Assembly: GCF_047730075.1 (NCBI RefSeq)
Contig: NZ_CP159831.1
Coordinates: 2,914,001 to 2,978,000, forward strand
Direction: 5' to 3'
Length of the DNA stretch: 64,000 bases
From: Njordibacter sp905182035
GTDB taxonomy: Bacteria > Pseudomonadota > Gammaproteobacteria > Pseudomonadales > Balneatricaceae
The translations under genes were made by a program, and so were the position numbers. Shown here one piece after another: positions 9,819-18,793 of this stretch. Below the pieces are notes generated by a model. It did no database searches. It was given only the letters and a program-made list of their open reading frames with translations, and was not told the origin of the DNA. How positions within the stretch are numbered: position 1 is the stretch's first letter; every line of letters begins with the position of its first letter.

Positions 9819-10724
9819 TTAATGCACGGCAGTAATTGTTTCAGCGGCCATAACGTCCTGCTCTAGCAGAACATAACAGTCCACCTTGTCAAAAGCATAA
9901 TGGCCGTTACAGAAATGGCAATCAATAATGATAGCTTCCTGCTCCTCCAAAATTTCGTCAACTGCTAGCCTGCCTAACCCTACAATAGCTGCTCCACAGC
10001 GCTCTCGACTGCAATCACACTGCTGCAAAACTGGTCGCGGGGTAAACACTTTCACTTGTTGGTCGTGGAATAGCCGGTGCAGAACCTGGTTCGCAGGTAA
10101 TTGAGCAAGCTCATGCTCCGTAAGGGTAGATGCCAAGGCATGGATAAGCTCCCAATCTAAGTCAGCCTGACTTTCATCGGACATGGTTTGGGGCAACCGT
10201 TGCAACATAAATCCAGCAGCACCATCATCAGTACTGACCAGTTGAATATGGGTAGGTAATTGTTCTGATTGGTAAAAATAGCTTTCGATGCACTCGGAGA
10301 ATGTGGCCTGATCAACCATCACAATACCCTGATACCGCTGACCTTGGTCTGGCTCAATGGTTATAATCAAACGACCATCAGCCACCATCTCGGCTAAGCT
10401 GGCATGGGAACCAATAGTGTCATCAACTTGTGCCATGCCTTTCACCCTAAACGGCTGTTCAGGATCATCACTGAGCTGCCGGCACTCTGCCATCACCCAT
10501 TTAAGTGGTCCAGCACCACGGATTTGTACACTTAGATGCCCTCGCAGTTTAAGGTTTGCGCTCAGCAAGCACGCAACAATAAGCATTTCAGCTAGCAACC
10601 TAGCCACAGGGGCAGGGTAGTCTTGCTGCTCTAATAAGGCCTTTACACCTTGATCGAGCCGCAAGTGAACGCCCCGTATGTCCATGTCGGTGAACATGAA
10701 GCCTTGCATTGTGTCATTGGTCAT
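9819..10724 (-). CDS. hslO: Redox-regulated chaperone Hsp33
   Basis: Cytoplasmic holdase chaperone switched on by oxidation of a zinc-bound cysteine cluster. The cluster is visible near the C terminus as CDCSRERC and, about 30 residues later, CHFC. The frame opens earlier (10787), but homologues begin near MQGFMFTDMDIRGV, so I use the ATG at 10724, giving 301 aa and leaving 43 nt to hslR. No good ribosome-binding site is visible, so the start is less certain than the gene. Coupled with hslR as a heat/redox pair. Confidence 0.93.
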   Translation of the reverse strand: MTNDTMQGFMFTDMDIRGVHLRLDQGVKALLEQQDYPAPVARLLAEMLIVACLLSANLKLRGHLSVQIRGAGPLKWVMAECRQLSDDPEQPFRVKGMAQVDDTIGSHASLAEMVADGRLIITIEPDQGQRYQGIVMVDQATFSECIESYFYQSEQLPTHIQLVSTDDGAAGFMLQRLPQTMSDESQADLDWELIHALASTLTEHELAQLPANQVLHRLFHDQQVKVFTPRPVLQQCDCSRERCGAAIVGLGRLAVDEILEEQEAIIIDCHFCNGHYAFDKVDCYVLLEQDVMAAETITAVH

Positions 10725-10767
10725 GGGAAGAAGAAGTCTTGGATGATAGATACCCTTTAATTGTAAA

Positions 10768-11175
10768 CTACAACTGCTGCTGCTCAAAGCGCTGCTGGTC
10801 TCTGCGCTGTTTTTTAGTGGGCTTGCCGTCGGAAATGGATGTTTGGCCCATAGCCTTACGACCCGCTGCTAGGTCTGAACGGGCTTTTTCACTGGTGGCC
10901 GTTTCGCTGTACAAAAGAGCAGCCTCCGGCGCACCTCCTCGGCTTCCAGAAATAGCTTGCACCACAATCGTTTTTTCGTCAAAGCCTTGGCGTATGGCTA
11001 TTTCTGCTTGTACTTCAACCACACGGCTACACTTAGCTTTAGCGCCCTGATAATGCACCTTGCCACCCTCAATCGCTTGTTTGGCAAGGGCTCGCGTTCG
11101 GTAAAATCGCGCAGCCCATAACCACTTGTCGAGCCGAATCTTGTCATCAGTGGTGTTGTCGCCTTTGTTGCCCAT
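10768..11175 (-). CDS. hslR: Heat-shock protein 15 (S4-domain, 50S recycling)
   Basis: A 135-aa RNA-binding protein with an S4 domain at about residues 13-70 (IRLDKWLWAARFYRTRALAK) and a basic, glutamine-rich tail. Hsp15 binds free 50S subunits carrying nascent chains and helps recycle them after heat shock. It is upstream of hslO on the same strand, the usual pairing. The upstream region is shared with divergent trxB and contains an IS-like remnant. Confidence 0.93.
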   Translation of the reverse strand: MGNKGDNTTDDKIRLDKWLWAARFYRTRALAKQAIEGGKVHYQGAKAKCSRVVEVQAEIAIRQGFDEKTIVVQAISGSRGGAPEAALLYSETATSEKARSDLAAGRKAMGQTSISDGKPTKKQRRDQQRFEQQQL

Positions 11176-11274
11176 GTTACATTCCTATTAATTTACAAAC
11201 CCATGACATAAACTGCCTGCTCTATGGGTTTAATTATGCTAAGGTCAGGCGCATATTTTTTGTTGTACCAAATT

Positions 11275-11434
11275 GAGACCTTTGCACAATACGAGCGCCA
11301 AGTTAAATGGCCAAAATAACCCTGCTTTTCGTTGAAAACCTTGGCAATAGCTAGCTATTATCTGCGGTTCTCGCCTCAATCAGACTCATTTTATCCCATT
11401 TTTCTTTTTTGTCGCCGTATTGTATAAAGGTCTC
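11275..11434. mobile_element. 160-bp MITE or IS-end remnant with terminal inverted repeats
   Basis: The left end reads GAGACCTTTGCACAATACG and the inverted right end GAGACCTTTATACAATACG, 17 of 19 positions alike. GAGACCTTTGCA-type ends are typical of IS5-group elements. The inside holds no open frame and is not a long palindrome, so this looks like two IS ends with the transposase lost. No convincing target duplication is visible. It ends 22 bp before the trxB start, so it replaces most of the hslR-trxB spacer. Confidence 0.65.
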
Positions 11435-11456
11435 ATATCATTATATAGGACTCCCC

Positions 11457-12407
11457 ATGAGCGAAGTAAAGCACTGTAAGCTACTAATTTTAGGTTCTGG
11501 CCCCGCTGGCTACACCGCCGCTGTATACGCCGCACGCGCAAACCTTAACCCAGTGTTAATTACAGGCATGGAAATGGGTGGTCAGTTAACTACCACCACA
11601 GACGTGGATAACTGGCCTGGAGACGTAGAAGGCTTGCAAGGGCCTGCCTTAATGGAGCGTATGAAAGCCCATGCAGAACGTTTTGAAACTGAAATAATTT
11701 TTGACCATATTGATTCTGTAAATTTGAACCAACGCCCATTCCAACTATCGGGCCAAGGCACACAATACACGTGTGATGCCTTAATCATTTGTACTGGAGC
11801 AAGTGCTCGCTATCTAGGTTTAGACAGTGAGACCGCGTTCCAAGGCAGAGGCGTATCAGCCTGCGCTACCTGTGATGGTTTCTTTTACCGCAACAAAAAA
11901 GTCGCTGTCATCGGTGGTGGTAATACCGCCGTTGAAGAAGCGCTTTATCTTAGCAATATTGCTTCTGAAGTAACCGTTGTTCACCGCCGTGACAAATTCC
12001 GCAGTGAAAAGATTCTAGCAGACCGCCTAATGGATAAGGTAGAAAACGGTAACGTGAATGTGGAATGGCATTACAATCTTGATGAAGTATTAGGTGACGA
12101 TATGGGTGTTACAGGCATGCGCATTAAGAGCAGTGAAAATGCCAGCACTAAAGACCTAGACGTGGACGGTGTGTTTATCGCCATTGGCCACGTACCTAAT
12201 ACCGGCCTGTTTGAAGGCCAGTTAGACATGGCAGGTGGTTACATTAAGGTACAAAGTGGCACCCAAGGTAATGCCACCCAAACCAGCGTTGAAGGCGTGT
12301 TTGCCGCTGGTGACGTGATGGACCATATTTACCGTCAGGCGATTACTTCTGCAGGTACCGGCTGTATGGCTGCCCTAGATGCTGAGCGTTACCTAGACGA
12401 ACAGTAG
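11457..12407 (+). CDS. trxB: Thioredoxin reductase
   Basis: FAD/NADPH enzyme that reduces thioredoxin in the cytoplasm. FAD motif GSGPAGYTAA near residue 13, redox pair CATC around residue 137, NADPH motif GGGNTAVEEA, and the C-terminal FAD segment GVFAAGDVMD are all present in 316 aa. The frame is open from 11409 inside the IS-like element, but the ATG at 11457 with TATAGGA just upstream and the homologous N terminus decide the start. The promoter probably lies in or before the 160-bp element. Confidence 0.96.
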   Translation: MSEVKHCKLLILGSGPAGYTAAVYAARANLNPVLITGMEMGGQLTTTTDVDNWPGDVEGLQGPALMERMKAHAERFETEIIFDHIDSVNLNQRPFQLSGQGTQYTCDALIICTGASARYLGLDSETAFQGRGVSACATCDGFFYRNKKVAVIGGGNTAVEEALYLSNIASEVTVVHRRDKFRSEKILADRLMDKVENGNVNVEWHYNLDEVLGDDMGVTGMRIKSSENASTKDLDVDGVFIAIGHVPNTGLFEGQLDMAGGYIKVQSGTQGNATQTSVEGVFAAGDVMDHIYRQAITSAGTGCMAALDAERYLDEQ

Positions 12408-12472
12408 TTTTTTGTCACAAAAAAACTAGAACTAGCCGTTACATTAACTGTACAATGGCGGCCATCACCCTT

Positions 12473-12496
12473 TGGCTCTAAAGCCTTTTTAGAGCC
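12473..12496. other. 10-bp perfect inverted repeat between trxB and the PuuD-like gene
   Basis: TGGCTCTAAA and TTTAGAGCCA face each other across a 4-nt loop. No T run follows in either direction, so a simple terminator is doubtful. It lies 39 nt before the next start codon and could be a hairpin in the leader, an operator, or a weak trxB terminator. Confidence 0.5.
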
Positions 12497-12534
12497 ATAA
12501 TCTTAAATACAATAACTTAAATGAGAGGCGTACT

Positions 12535-13161
12535 ATGGACTTATTAGGATTTCTATTCCGATGGTCACACGTTTTATTCGGCATTACCTGGATCGGCATG
12601 CTGTACTACTTCAACTTTGTTCAGGGCGGCTACTTTAAGCAAGCCAGCGCTGAAGGTTTAGCAGATGCTAAAGCTAAGCTAGCTCCAAGTGCTTTGTGGT
12701 GGTTCCGTTGGGGCGCCATGGGTACTTTCCTAACTGGCGTCATCATGCTGTTCACTGTACCTTCTGCAGTAAGCAACTACATCTGGATCGGTTCTTTGTT
12801 CGGTACTTTAATGTTTTTAAACGTATGGATGATTATCTGGCCTAACCAGAAAATTGCCCTAGGCATGGCTGAAGGCGATGGCCCTGCAGCTGGCGCTAAG
12901 GCATTGCTGGCTTCACGCCACAACGTTTTATTCTCTGCACCAATGGTATTCTGTATGCTGGCGTCTGGACACGGTGGCATGGGTGGCTGGGCAGCGGTAA
13001 ATTGGAGTGCGACTTCAATGATCGCTATGCTGATAATCATTGCTGCTCTGCAAGCTAACGCCATGTTTGGTAAGCAGGGTCCGCTGACCACTGTTAAGGG
13101 CGTAATACACGGTTCTTTAGGACTGACTGCGGTAATGGTATTGGTATTTAACTTCGTATAA
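12535..13161 (+). CDS. Membrane protein with PuuD/urate hydroxylase N-terminal-like domain
   Basis: A 208-aa membrane protein with roughly five or six hydrophobic helices. The N terminus (RWSHVLFGITWIGMLYY) resembles the Urate_ox_N (DUF989) domain of the cytochrome-c-type urate hydroxylase PuuD. Full PuuD proteins are about twice as long and end in a cytochrome c domain with CxxCH; here there is no CxxCH. No purine catabolism genes are nearby. The function is therefore unknown; a haem-binding membrane domain is a possibility. GAGAGG stands as ribosome-binding site, and a strong terminator follows, so it is a single-gene unit. Confidence 0.75.
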   Translation: MDLLGFLFRWSHVLFGITWIGMLYYFNFVQGGYFKQASAEGLADAKAKLAPSALWWFRWGAMGTFLTGVIMLFTVPSAVSNYIWIGSLFGTLMFLNVWMIIWPNQKIALGMAEGDGPAAGAKALLASRHNVLFSAPMVFCMLASGHGGMGGWAAVNWSATSMIAMLIIIAALQANAMFGKQGPLTTVKGVIHGSLGLTAVMVLVFNFV

Positions 13162-13183
13162 ACGCTGGCTAAATAGCAGACAT

Positions 13184-13211
13184 AAAAAACCCCAGCGTGC
13201 TGGGGTTTTTT
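13184..13211 (+). terminator. Rho-independent terminator
   Basis: AAAAAACCCCAGC and GCTGGGGTTTTTT form a perfect stem with a two-base loop 22 nt after the PuuD-like gene. The symmetric A/T flanks allow use from both sides. Confidence 0.93.
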
Positions 13212-13244
13212 AATGGTGATACCACCAAATTTGAAGTGCCCATC

Positions 13245-13290
13245 CTAGGCACGAGTACATCCTGTAGACTCCATGTCCTTCCTTGTCGGC
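13245..13290. repeat. Degenerate relative of the 51-bp repeat found at 19350
   Basis: This spacer contains GTACATCCTGTA followed closely by CTCCATGTCC. Both words, in altered order, occur in the three-copy repeat at 19350-19500. The rest of the 226-bp gap (13212-13437) shows no gene. I take it as a decayed or rearranged member of one dispersed intergenic repeat family. Confidence 0.45.
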
Positions 13291-13437
13291 CTAAATAGCA
13301 AGCTATTAAACTAACAACGTTCCTTGAGGGCTTAACATACGCCAATGGTGTTTCGATAAATATAGGAAAAATTCTGAATTTTGCCCCTTTTTGGTATTAT
13401 TTTAGCTTTATTCGGTCAAAACCCAGAAGCATTACCT

Positions 13438-14112
13438 TTATTGACCTATCTTGATCAATTCTACTTCAAAAATTAGCGCGTCATTTGGTCCAATCAACTG
13501 TCCAGCACCTTGGGTGCCGTAAGCTAAATCTGGGTGGATGAAGAATTTATACTTAGATCCAATACGCATTAACTGAACGCCTTCAGTCCAACCGGCTATG
13601 ACACCATTCAATGGAAATTGTGTTGGTTCACCACGCTCTACAGAGCTGTCAAATACGCTTCCATCCATAGTGGTGCCATGGTAATGCACCGTTACCGTGT
13701 CTTTAGCAGCAGGCATTGCACCTTCACCTTCCGACAAAACTTGGTACTGTAAGCCGCTGTCAGTCACTACAACACCTTCTTTTTTAGCATTTTCAGCCAA
13801 GTAAGCTTCACTATTTTTTAACGCACCTTCAAATTTTGAAGTTGCCACTTTACGCTGATAGTCCTTTACTGCGGTCACCGCTTGCTGCTCGTTTACCAAG
13901 GTCTTTTGGCCAAGATAAGCGGCATTAAAACCTTCCACAAATGCTTCTAAGTTAAGGTTGTCAAAGTCGTTAGCGAGCTGTCCAGCAACCAGTGTGCCCA
14001 AGCTATAACTTACATTTTGTTCTGCATTGTTTAGATCAATTTCTGCAGCAGCAGAGGTGGCGGCAAGGCCAATGGCACTAGTAACGGCCAAACGGCTAAT
14101 TAAAGTTTTCAT
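13438..14112 (-). CDS. FKBP-type peptidyl-prolyl isomerase, exported (FkpA/Mip-like)
   Basis: A 224-aa protein with a signal peptide (about residues 1-23, ending in SAAA-E), an N-terminal dimerisation domain (about 24-110, NVSYSLGTLVAGQL) and a C-terminal FKBP domain (VTVHYHGTTMDGSVFDSS, then the LIFEVELIKI end). Such proteins speed proline isomerisation and act as chaperones in the periplasm or at the outer membrane. No lipobox cysteine is seen, so a soluble periplasmic form is likely. It is divergent from the ABC-F gene. Confidence 0.92.
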   Translation of the reverse strand: MKTLISRLAVTSAIGLAATSAAAEIDLNNAEQNVSYSLGTLVAGQLANDFDNLNLEAFVEGFNAAYLGQKTLVNEQQAVTAVKDYQRKVATSKFEGALKNSEAYLAENAKKEGVVVTDSGLQYQVLSEGEGAMPAAKDTVTVHYHGTTMDGSVFDSSVERGEPTQFPLNGVIAGWTEGVQLMRIGSKYKFFIHPDLAYGTQGAGQLIGPNDALIFEVELIKIGQ

Positions 14113-14277
14113 AGTATTCCTTAGTGATAGTGCTAAACGTTATCATTCAGCGCGTTGCATAGGATATATAAGACTCAAACCCGAAGCAAAAGTATTTCCA
14201 CTTGTTTACATTTGATTGCATTTGTTTATTTATGTTTAGGCTTATGGCTAGGTAAGCCTGTGGTATCATCCGCGGCC

Positions 14278-16215
14278 ATGATTAAATTTGACGACATCAC
14301 ACTCCAGCGCGGTGGCCAGCCTCTTATTGAGGGGGCCAACCTGACTCTTGATTCTGGCCAGAGATATGGTTTAGTAGGGCGTAATGGGGCTGGCAAAACC
14401 ACCTTATTTAAGTTATTGCTAGGTCAACTGCAACTGGATGCAGGCCAACTCACATGGCCACCTGCTATGCGTATGGCCCATATGGCGCAAGAAATAGGCG
14501 ATGTTAATCGCTCTACTCTAGAGCATGTGTTAGATGGGGATCTGTCCCTAAGGGCTGCTGAGGCCGCCATTGCTGCCGCCGAGGCCAAGCATGATGAAGC
14601 GGCCCTAAGCCACGTTTATGCCGATTATGATCACGTAGGTGGTTACAGTGCGGTTAACCGCGCGCAACAATTATTACAAGGGTTAGGCTTCCCAGAACAA
14701 GACTGGAGCCAGCCCGTAGGTAATTTTTCTGGTGGTTGGCGTGTGCGCTTGAATCTGGCTCAAGCCCTTATGTGCCCGTCAGACTTGTTACTATTAGATG
14801 AACCTACTAACCATTTAGACCTTGATGCCACCATGTGGCTTGAATCATGGTTACAAAAATATCCTGGAACTTTGTTTTTGGTCTCTCACGACCGCGACTT
14901 TTTGGACCAAGTGGTGCAGGTTATTGTGCATTTGGATCGCAAGAAACTAACCTCTTATCGTGGTAACTACGCTGCTTTTGAGCGACAAAAGGCTGAGCGC
15001 ATGGCCCAACACCAAGTCATGTATTCCAAACAGCAAACCGAAATTGCTCACATCGAAAGTTTTATCCGGCGTTTTAAAGCTAAAGCTAGTAAGGCCAAAC
15101 AAGCTCAAGGCCGCGTAAAAGCCCTAGAGCGTATGGAGAAAATTGCGCCCGCCTATGCTGATTCACCCTTTACCTTTCGTTTTCCAGAATTTGACAAGAC
15201 CAGTTCTACCTTAATTGACCTTGATCGAGTCAGCATTGGCTATGACAAGCCCATTGTCAGCGCCAATATTACCTTACTGCATGATTCACGCTACGCCTTA
15301 CTCGGCCCTAACGGTGCTGGTAAATCGAGCTTGATCAAAACCTTGGTTGGCGACCTTGCGCCTTTGTCAGGCCAAATTGTGCCCGGTGAACACCTCAAAG
15401 TTGGTTACTTTGCTCAACACCAGCTTGAGGCGTTAGATATAGGGGCCAGTGGTCTATTGCACCTACAACGTTTAAAGCCTAAAGCGAGTGAACAAGAACT
15501 GCGCAATTTTTTAGGTAGTTTTGGATGGCAAGGTGAGCGCGTATTTGAGCCAGTAAAACACTTTTCTGGTGGTGAAAAAGTACGTTTAGCCTTGGCTATG
15601 ATTGCCCTTCAAAAACCTAACTTACTGCTGTTAGATGAACCCACTAACCACTTAGATCTAGAAGCACGTCATGCCCTAACCATGGCACTCCAAGCCTATC
15701 AAGGTGCCATCGTGGTCATTTCTCACGACCGCCACTTGTTACGCCAAGTAGTGGATAACTATTGGATAGTGGCCGATGGAAAAGTTAAAGAATTTGAGGG
15801 TGACTTGCAAGATTATCAAATGCAGGTTCAGGCATTGGCTCAAGCTCAAGCCCAGGCTAAAATGAAAGAAAGACAAGAGATAATACGCTCAGATCCAAGC
15901 AAAACTAATCACTCTGAAGCTGAGGCCTTAACGCCTGCAGAGCGGAAAGAACAAAAACGTCAGCAAGCAGAAAAACGTAAACAACTAAGCCCGTTAAAGA
16001 AGGCCATTGCCAAGCACGAAAAAGACATTGACTTGTGGCAAGCCAAACTAGACCTGCTAGAAGCGGAGCTTGCTCAACCTAGCTTGTACGATGCGGAAAA
16101 TAAGGCCAAACTAAAAGACTTATTAGCCCAGCAAGCCCATGCCAGCGAACAGCATGAATATAACGAAGAGCTTTGGCTTGAAAAAAACGACCAACTTGAG
16201 TCCATGGTAATGTAA
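14278..16215 (+). CDS. yheS: ABC-F ATPase, YheS-like
   Basis: A 645-aa soluble protein with two ATP-binding cassettes and no membrane segments, as in ribosome-associated ABC-F factors. First Walker A GRNGAGKTT at 34-42 with FSGGWRVRLNLAQAL and LLLLDEPTNHLD; second GPNGAGKSS with FSGGEKVRLALAM. The linker between them is rich in K and Q, and the C-terminal tail is a charged coiled coil. The frame opens at 14155, but homology starts at the ATG at 14278. There is no Shine-Dalgarno site; a TATCAT 8 nt before the ATG could be a -10 box of a leaderless message. Gene neighbours hemB. Confidence 0.92.
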   Translation: MIKFDDITLQRGGQPLIEGANLTLDSGQRYGLVGRNGAGKTTLFKLLLGQLQLDAGQLTWPPAMRMAHMAQEIGDVNRSTLEHVLDGDLSLRAAEAAIAAAEAKHDEAALSHVYADYDHVGGYSAVNRAQQLLQGLGFPEQDWSQPVGNFSGGWRVRLNLAQALMCPSDLLLLDEPTNHLDLDATMWLESWLQKYPGTLFLVSHDRDFLDQVVQVIVHLDRKKLTSYRGNYAAFERQKAERMAQHQVMYSKQQTEIAHIESFIRRFKAKASKAKQAQGRVKALERMEKIAPAYADSPFTFRFPEFDKTSSTLIDLDRVSIGYDKPIVSANITLLHDSRYALLGPNGAGKSSLIKTLVGDLAPLSGQIVPGEHLKVGYFAQHQLEALDIGASGLLHLQRLKPKASEQELRNFLGSFGWQGERVFEPVKHFSGGEKVRLALAMIALQKPNLLLLDEPTNHLDLEARHALTMALQAYQGAIVVISHDRHLLRQVVDNYWIVADGKVKEFEGDLQDYQMQVQALAQAQAQAKMKERQEIIRSDPSKTNHSEAEALTPAERKEQKRQQAEKRKQLSPLKKAIAKHEKDIDLWQAKLDLLEAELAQPSLYDAENKAKLKDLLAQQAHASEQHEYNEELWLEKNDQLESMVM

Positions 16216-16297
16216 TAACAGAAACTGACTCTTTGCGAGCGAAGTGACGCAATGACGAAACATGAGATCTAGACAACTTAATACTAAAGGCGCAACT

Positions 16298-17320
16298 ATG
16301 AGCTTTCAACCAAGCCAACGTCAGTTCCCCAATAGCCGTATGCGACGTATGCGATACAATGATTTTTCCCGCCGCTTAATGCGCGAAAACCAACTCACTG
16401 CCGATGACTTGATTTATCCCATGTTCGTCATTGAAGGCCACAACCAGCATCAACCTATTGCCTCTATGCCTGGTGTTGAGCGCCTGAGTATCGATTTGTT
16501 AGTAGCTGAGGCAAAGCAGCTGGTGGCCTTGGGTATTCCCGCCATTGCACTGTTTCCAGTGACCCCAGACTCGGTTAAATCTTTAATGGCAGAACAGGCT
16601 TATAGCCCAGATGGCTTAGCTCAACGTGCAGTAAGGGCGGTAAAGGACGCCTGCCCAGAACTCGGTGTCATTACCGATGTCGCGTTAGACCCGTTCACCA
16701 CCCACGGTCAAGATGGCATCATTAACGATGATGGCTACGTGCTTAACGACATTACTGTAGACATCCTTATTCAGCAAGCCCTGTCCCATGCCGAAGCCGG
16801 TGCAGATGTAGTGGCACCGTCTGATATGATGGACGGTCGCATAGGCTCTATTCGTAGTGCTTTAGAGGCAGAAAACTACCACAATACCGGTATTATGGCT
16901 TATGCAGCTAAGTATGCCTCTGCTTATTATGGCCCGTTCCGTGATGCTGTTGGCTCCGCTGGCAACTTAGGTAAGGGCAATAAATTTGGCTACCAGATGG
17001 ATCCTGCTAATAGTGACGAAGCTTTGCACGAAGTCGCTATGGACCTTGTTGAAGGTGCTGACATGGTAATGGTAAAACCCGGCATGCCTTATTTAGATAT
17101 CGTCAGCCGCGTTAAGCGTGAGCTACAAGTGCCTACTTTTGCCTATCAAGTCAGCGGTGAATACGCCATGCATATGGCGGCCTTCCAAAACGGCTGGTTG
17201 GATAAGGACAGTGTTATGATGGAATCCTTGTTGGGCTTTAAGCGTGCTGGTGCGGATGGCATTCTCACCTACTTTGCCAAAGATGCGGCTATACTGCTGC
17301 AATCTAATTCACGTTCATAA
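16298..17320 (+). CDS. hemB: Porphobilinogen synthase (delta-aminolevulinate dehydratase)
   Basis: Condenses two 5-aminolevulinate molecules to porphobilinogen in haem synthesis. The Schiff-base lysine motif MVMVKPGMPYLD and the second lysine segment SAGNLGKGNKFGYQMD are present in 340 aa. The metal region reads TDVALDPFTTHGQDG with no cysteines, which marks the magnesium-type enzyme of Pseudomonas rather than the zinc-type of E. coli. AAAGG before the ATG at 16298 decides the start over the earlier ATG at 16262. radA follows after 15 nt, so the two may be cotranscribed. Confidence 0.95.
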   Translation: MSFQPSQRQFPNSRMRRMRYNDFSRRLMRENQLTADDLIYPMFVIEGHNQHQPIASMPGVERLSIDLLVAEAKQLVALGIPAIALFPVTPDSVKSLMAEQAYSPDGLAQRAVRAVKDACPELGVITDVALDPFTTHGQDGIINDDGYVLNDITVDILIQQALSHAEAGADVVAPSDMMDGRIGSIRSALEAENYHNTGIMAYAAKYASAYYGPFRDAVGSAGNLGKGNKFGYQMDPANSDEALHEVAMDLVEGADMVMVKPGMPYLDIVSRVKRELQVPTFAYQVSGEYAMHMAAFQNGWLDKDSVMMESLLGFKRAGADGILTYFAKDAAILLQSNSRS

Positions 17321-17335
17321 ATTCGAGACAGCAAC

Positions 17336-18739
17336 ATGGCCAAAGCCAAGACAGCCTATGTTTGTAATGAATGTGGCTCTGACTACAGCAAATGGCAGGG
17401 CCAATGCACTGATTGTGGCGCTTGGAACAGTCTACAGGAAATTCGTTTAGCCCCTGCTGGGGGCCATGTAAACGCAAGCACTCGGGTAAGCGCTGCTAAG
17501 GGGTACGCGGGTGTTGCTTCTCAACTGCAGGATCTAAGTGACGTTGATGTGGCTAGCATGCCTCGCCTCAGTACTGGTATCGGTGAACTGGACCGAGTAC
17601 TAGGTGGTGGTTTGGTCACAGGTTCTGCCATCCTCTTTGGCGGGTATCCTGGTGCTGGTAAAAGCACCTTGTTGTTACAGCTCATGTGCAGATTGGCCCA
17701 ACACATGCCAGCCTTATACATAACAGGCGAAGAATCCTTACAGCAGGTTGCCTTAAGGGCGCAGCGCTTGGAATTGCCCACCAGCAATTTAAAAATGCTC
17801 ACTGAGACCGACGTCGAGACTATCTTAGCCACCTGTGCTCAATTACAGCCCAGGGTCATTGTGGTTGATTCCATACAAGTTATGCAATTAGCAGATATTA
17901 GTTCCGCTCCCGGCAGTGTGTCCCAAGTAAGAGAGTGCGCTGCGGCCCTAACTCGTTATGCAAAACAATCTGACGCAATCCTGCTATTGGTAGGCCACGT
18001 TACAAAGGATGGCAGCATTGCTGGCCCCAAGGTGCTCGAGCACATGATCGATTGCTCGTTGCAACTAGAGGGAGACAACGACAGCCGTTATCGCACCCTA
18101 AGGAGCCATAAGAACCGTTTTGGTGCAGTAAATGAACTGGGTGTGTTTGCGATGATGGAAAATGGCCTTAAAGAAGTTAAGAACCCCAGCTCCATCTTCC
18201 TTTCCCGCAGTGACACCAGTGCCGCAGGTAGTTTGGTGATGGTGATATGGGAAGGGACACGGCCACTGCTGGTTGAATTACAAGCCCTAGTCGATGACAG
18301 CCACATGAACAACCCCCGCCGTGTAGCCGTAGGTTTAGATCAGAATCGCCTGACCATGTTGCTCGCCGTATTACATCGTCATGGTGGCTTACACACCGGT
18401 GATCAAGATGTTTTTGTTAACGTTGTAGGTGGTGTAAGGGTGTCTGAAACTGGCGCTGATTTAGCCATGTTATTAGCCATCGTTTCCAGTTTAAGAGATC
18501 AGGCGCTGGATCAAAACTTAGTTGTGTTTGGTGAGGTAGGGCTTTCTGGTGAGATTCGTCCTGTTCCTAGTGGCCAGGAACGTATTCGAGAAGCAGCTAA
18601 ACACGGGTTTAAGCGGGCCATAGTGCCCATTGCCAACGTTCCAAAAGCTAATCTGTCTAAAGCAAAAGGTGGCAGCAGCCTAGATGGTATGGAAGTCATT
18701 GGTGTTAGAACACTGCAGGAAGCTTTAGAGGCATTATAG
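17336..18739 (+). CDS. radA: DNA repair protein RadA
   Basis: RecA-like ATPase that helps branch migration in recombinational repair. Zinc finger CNECGSDYSKWQGQCTDCG at about 10-28, Walker A GYPGAGKST, the RadA-specific KNRFG motif and a C-terminal Lon-protease-like domain are all visible in 467 aa. It lies 15 nt behind hemB. Confidence 0.96.
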   Translation: MAKAKTAYVCNECGSDYSKWQGQCTDCGAWNSLQEIRLAPAGGHVNASTRVSAAKGYAGVASQLQDLSDVDVASMPRLSTGIGELDRVLGGGLVTGSAILFGGYPGAGKSTLLLQLMCRLAQHMPALYITGEESLQQVALRAQRLELPTSNLKMLTETDVETILATCAQLQPRVIVVDSIQVMQLADISSAPGSVSQVRECAAALTRYAKQSDAILLLVGHVTKDGSIAGPKVLEHMIDCSLQLEGDNDSRYRTLRSHKNRFGAVNELGVFAMMENGLKEVKNPSSIFLSRSDTSAAGSLVMVIWEGTRPLLVELQALVDDSHMNNPRRVAVGLDQNRLTMLLAVLHRHGGLHTGDQDVFVNVVGGVRVSETGADLAMLLAIVSSLRDQALDQNLVVFGEVGLSGEIRPVPSGQERIREAAKHGFKRAIVPIANVPKANLSKAKGGSSLDGMEVIGVRTLQEALEAL

Positions 18740-18793
18740 CTCTTAAAATCCTGCGCTATAGCATAGCAATAATAATAAAAAAGGGCCTATTTC

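Noticed and set aside
9700..9821. Hydrophobic reading frame on the minus strand after hslO (WWTFYPHTATLWFAV...)
   Set aside because: No usable start codon before the hydrophobic part and no ribosome-binding site; about 40 codons could be chance or a decayed gene, not enough to call.
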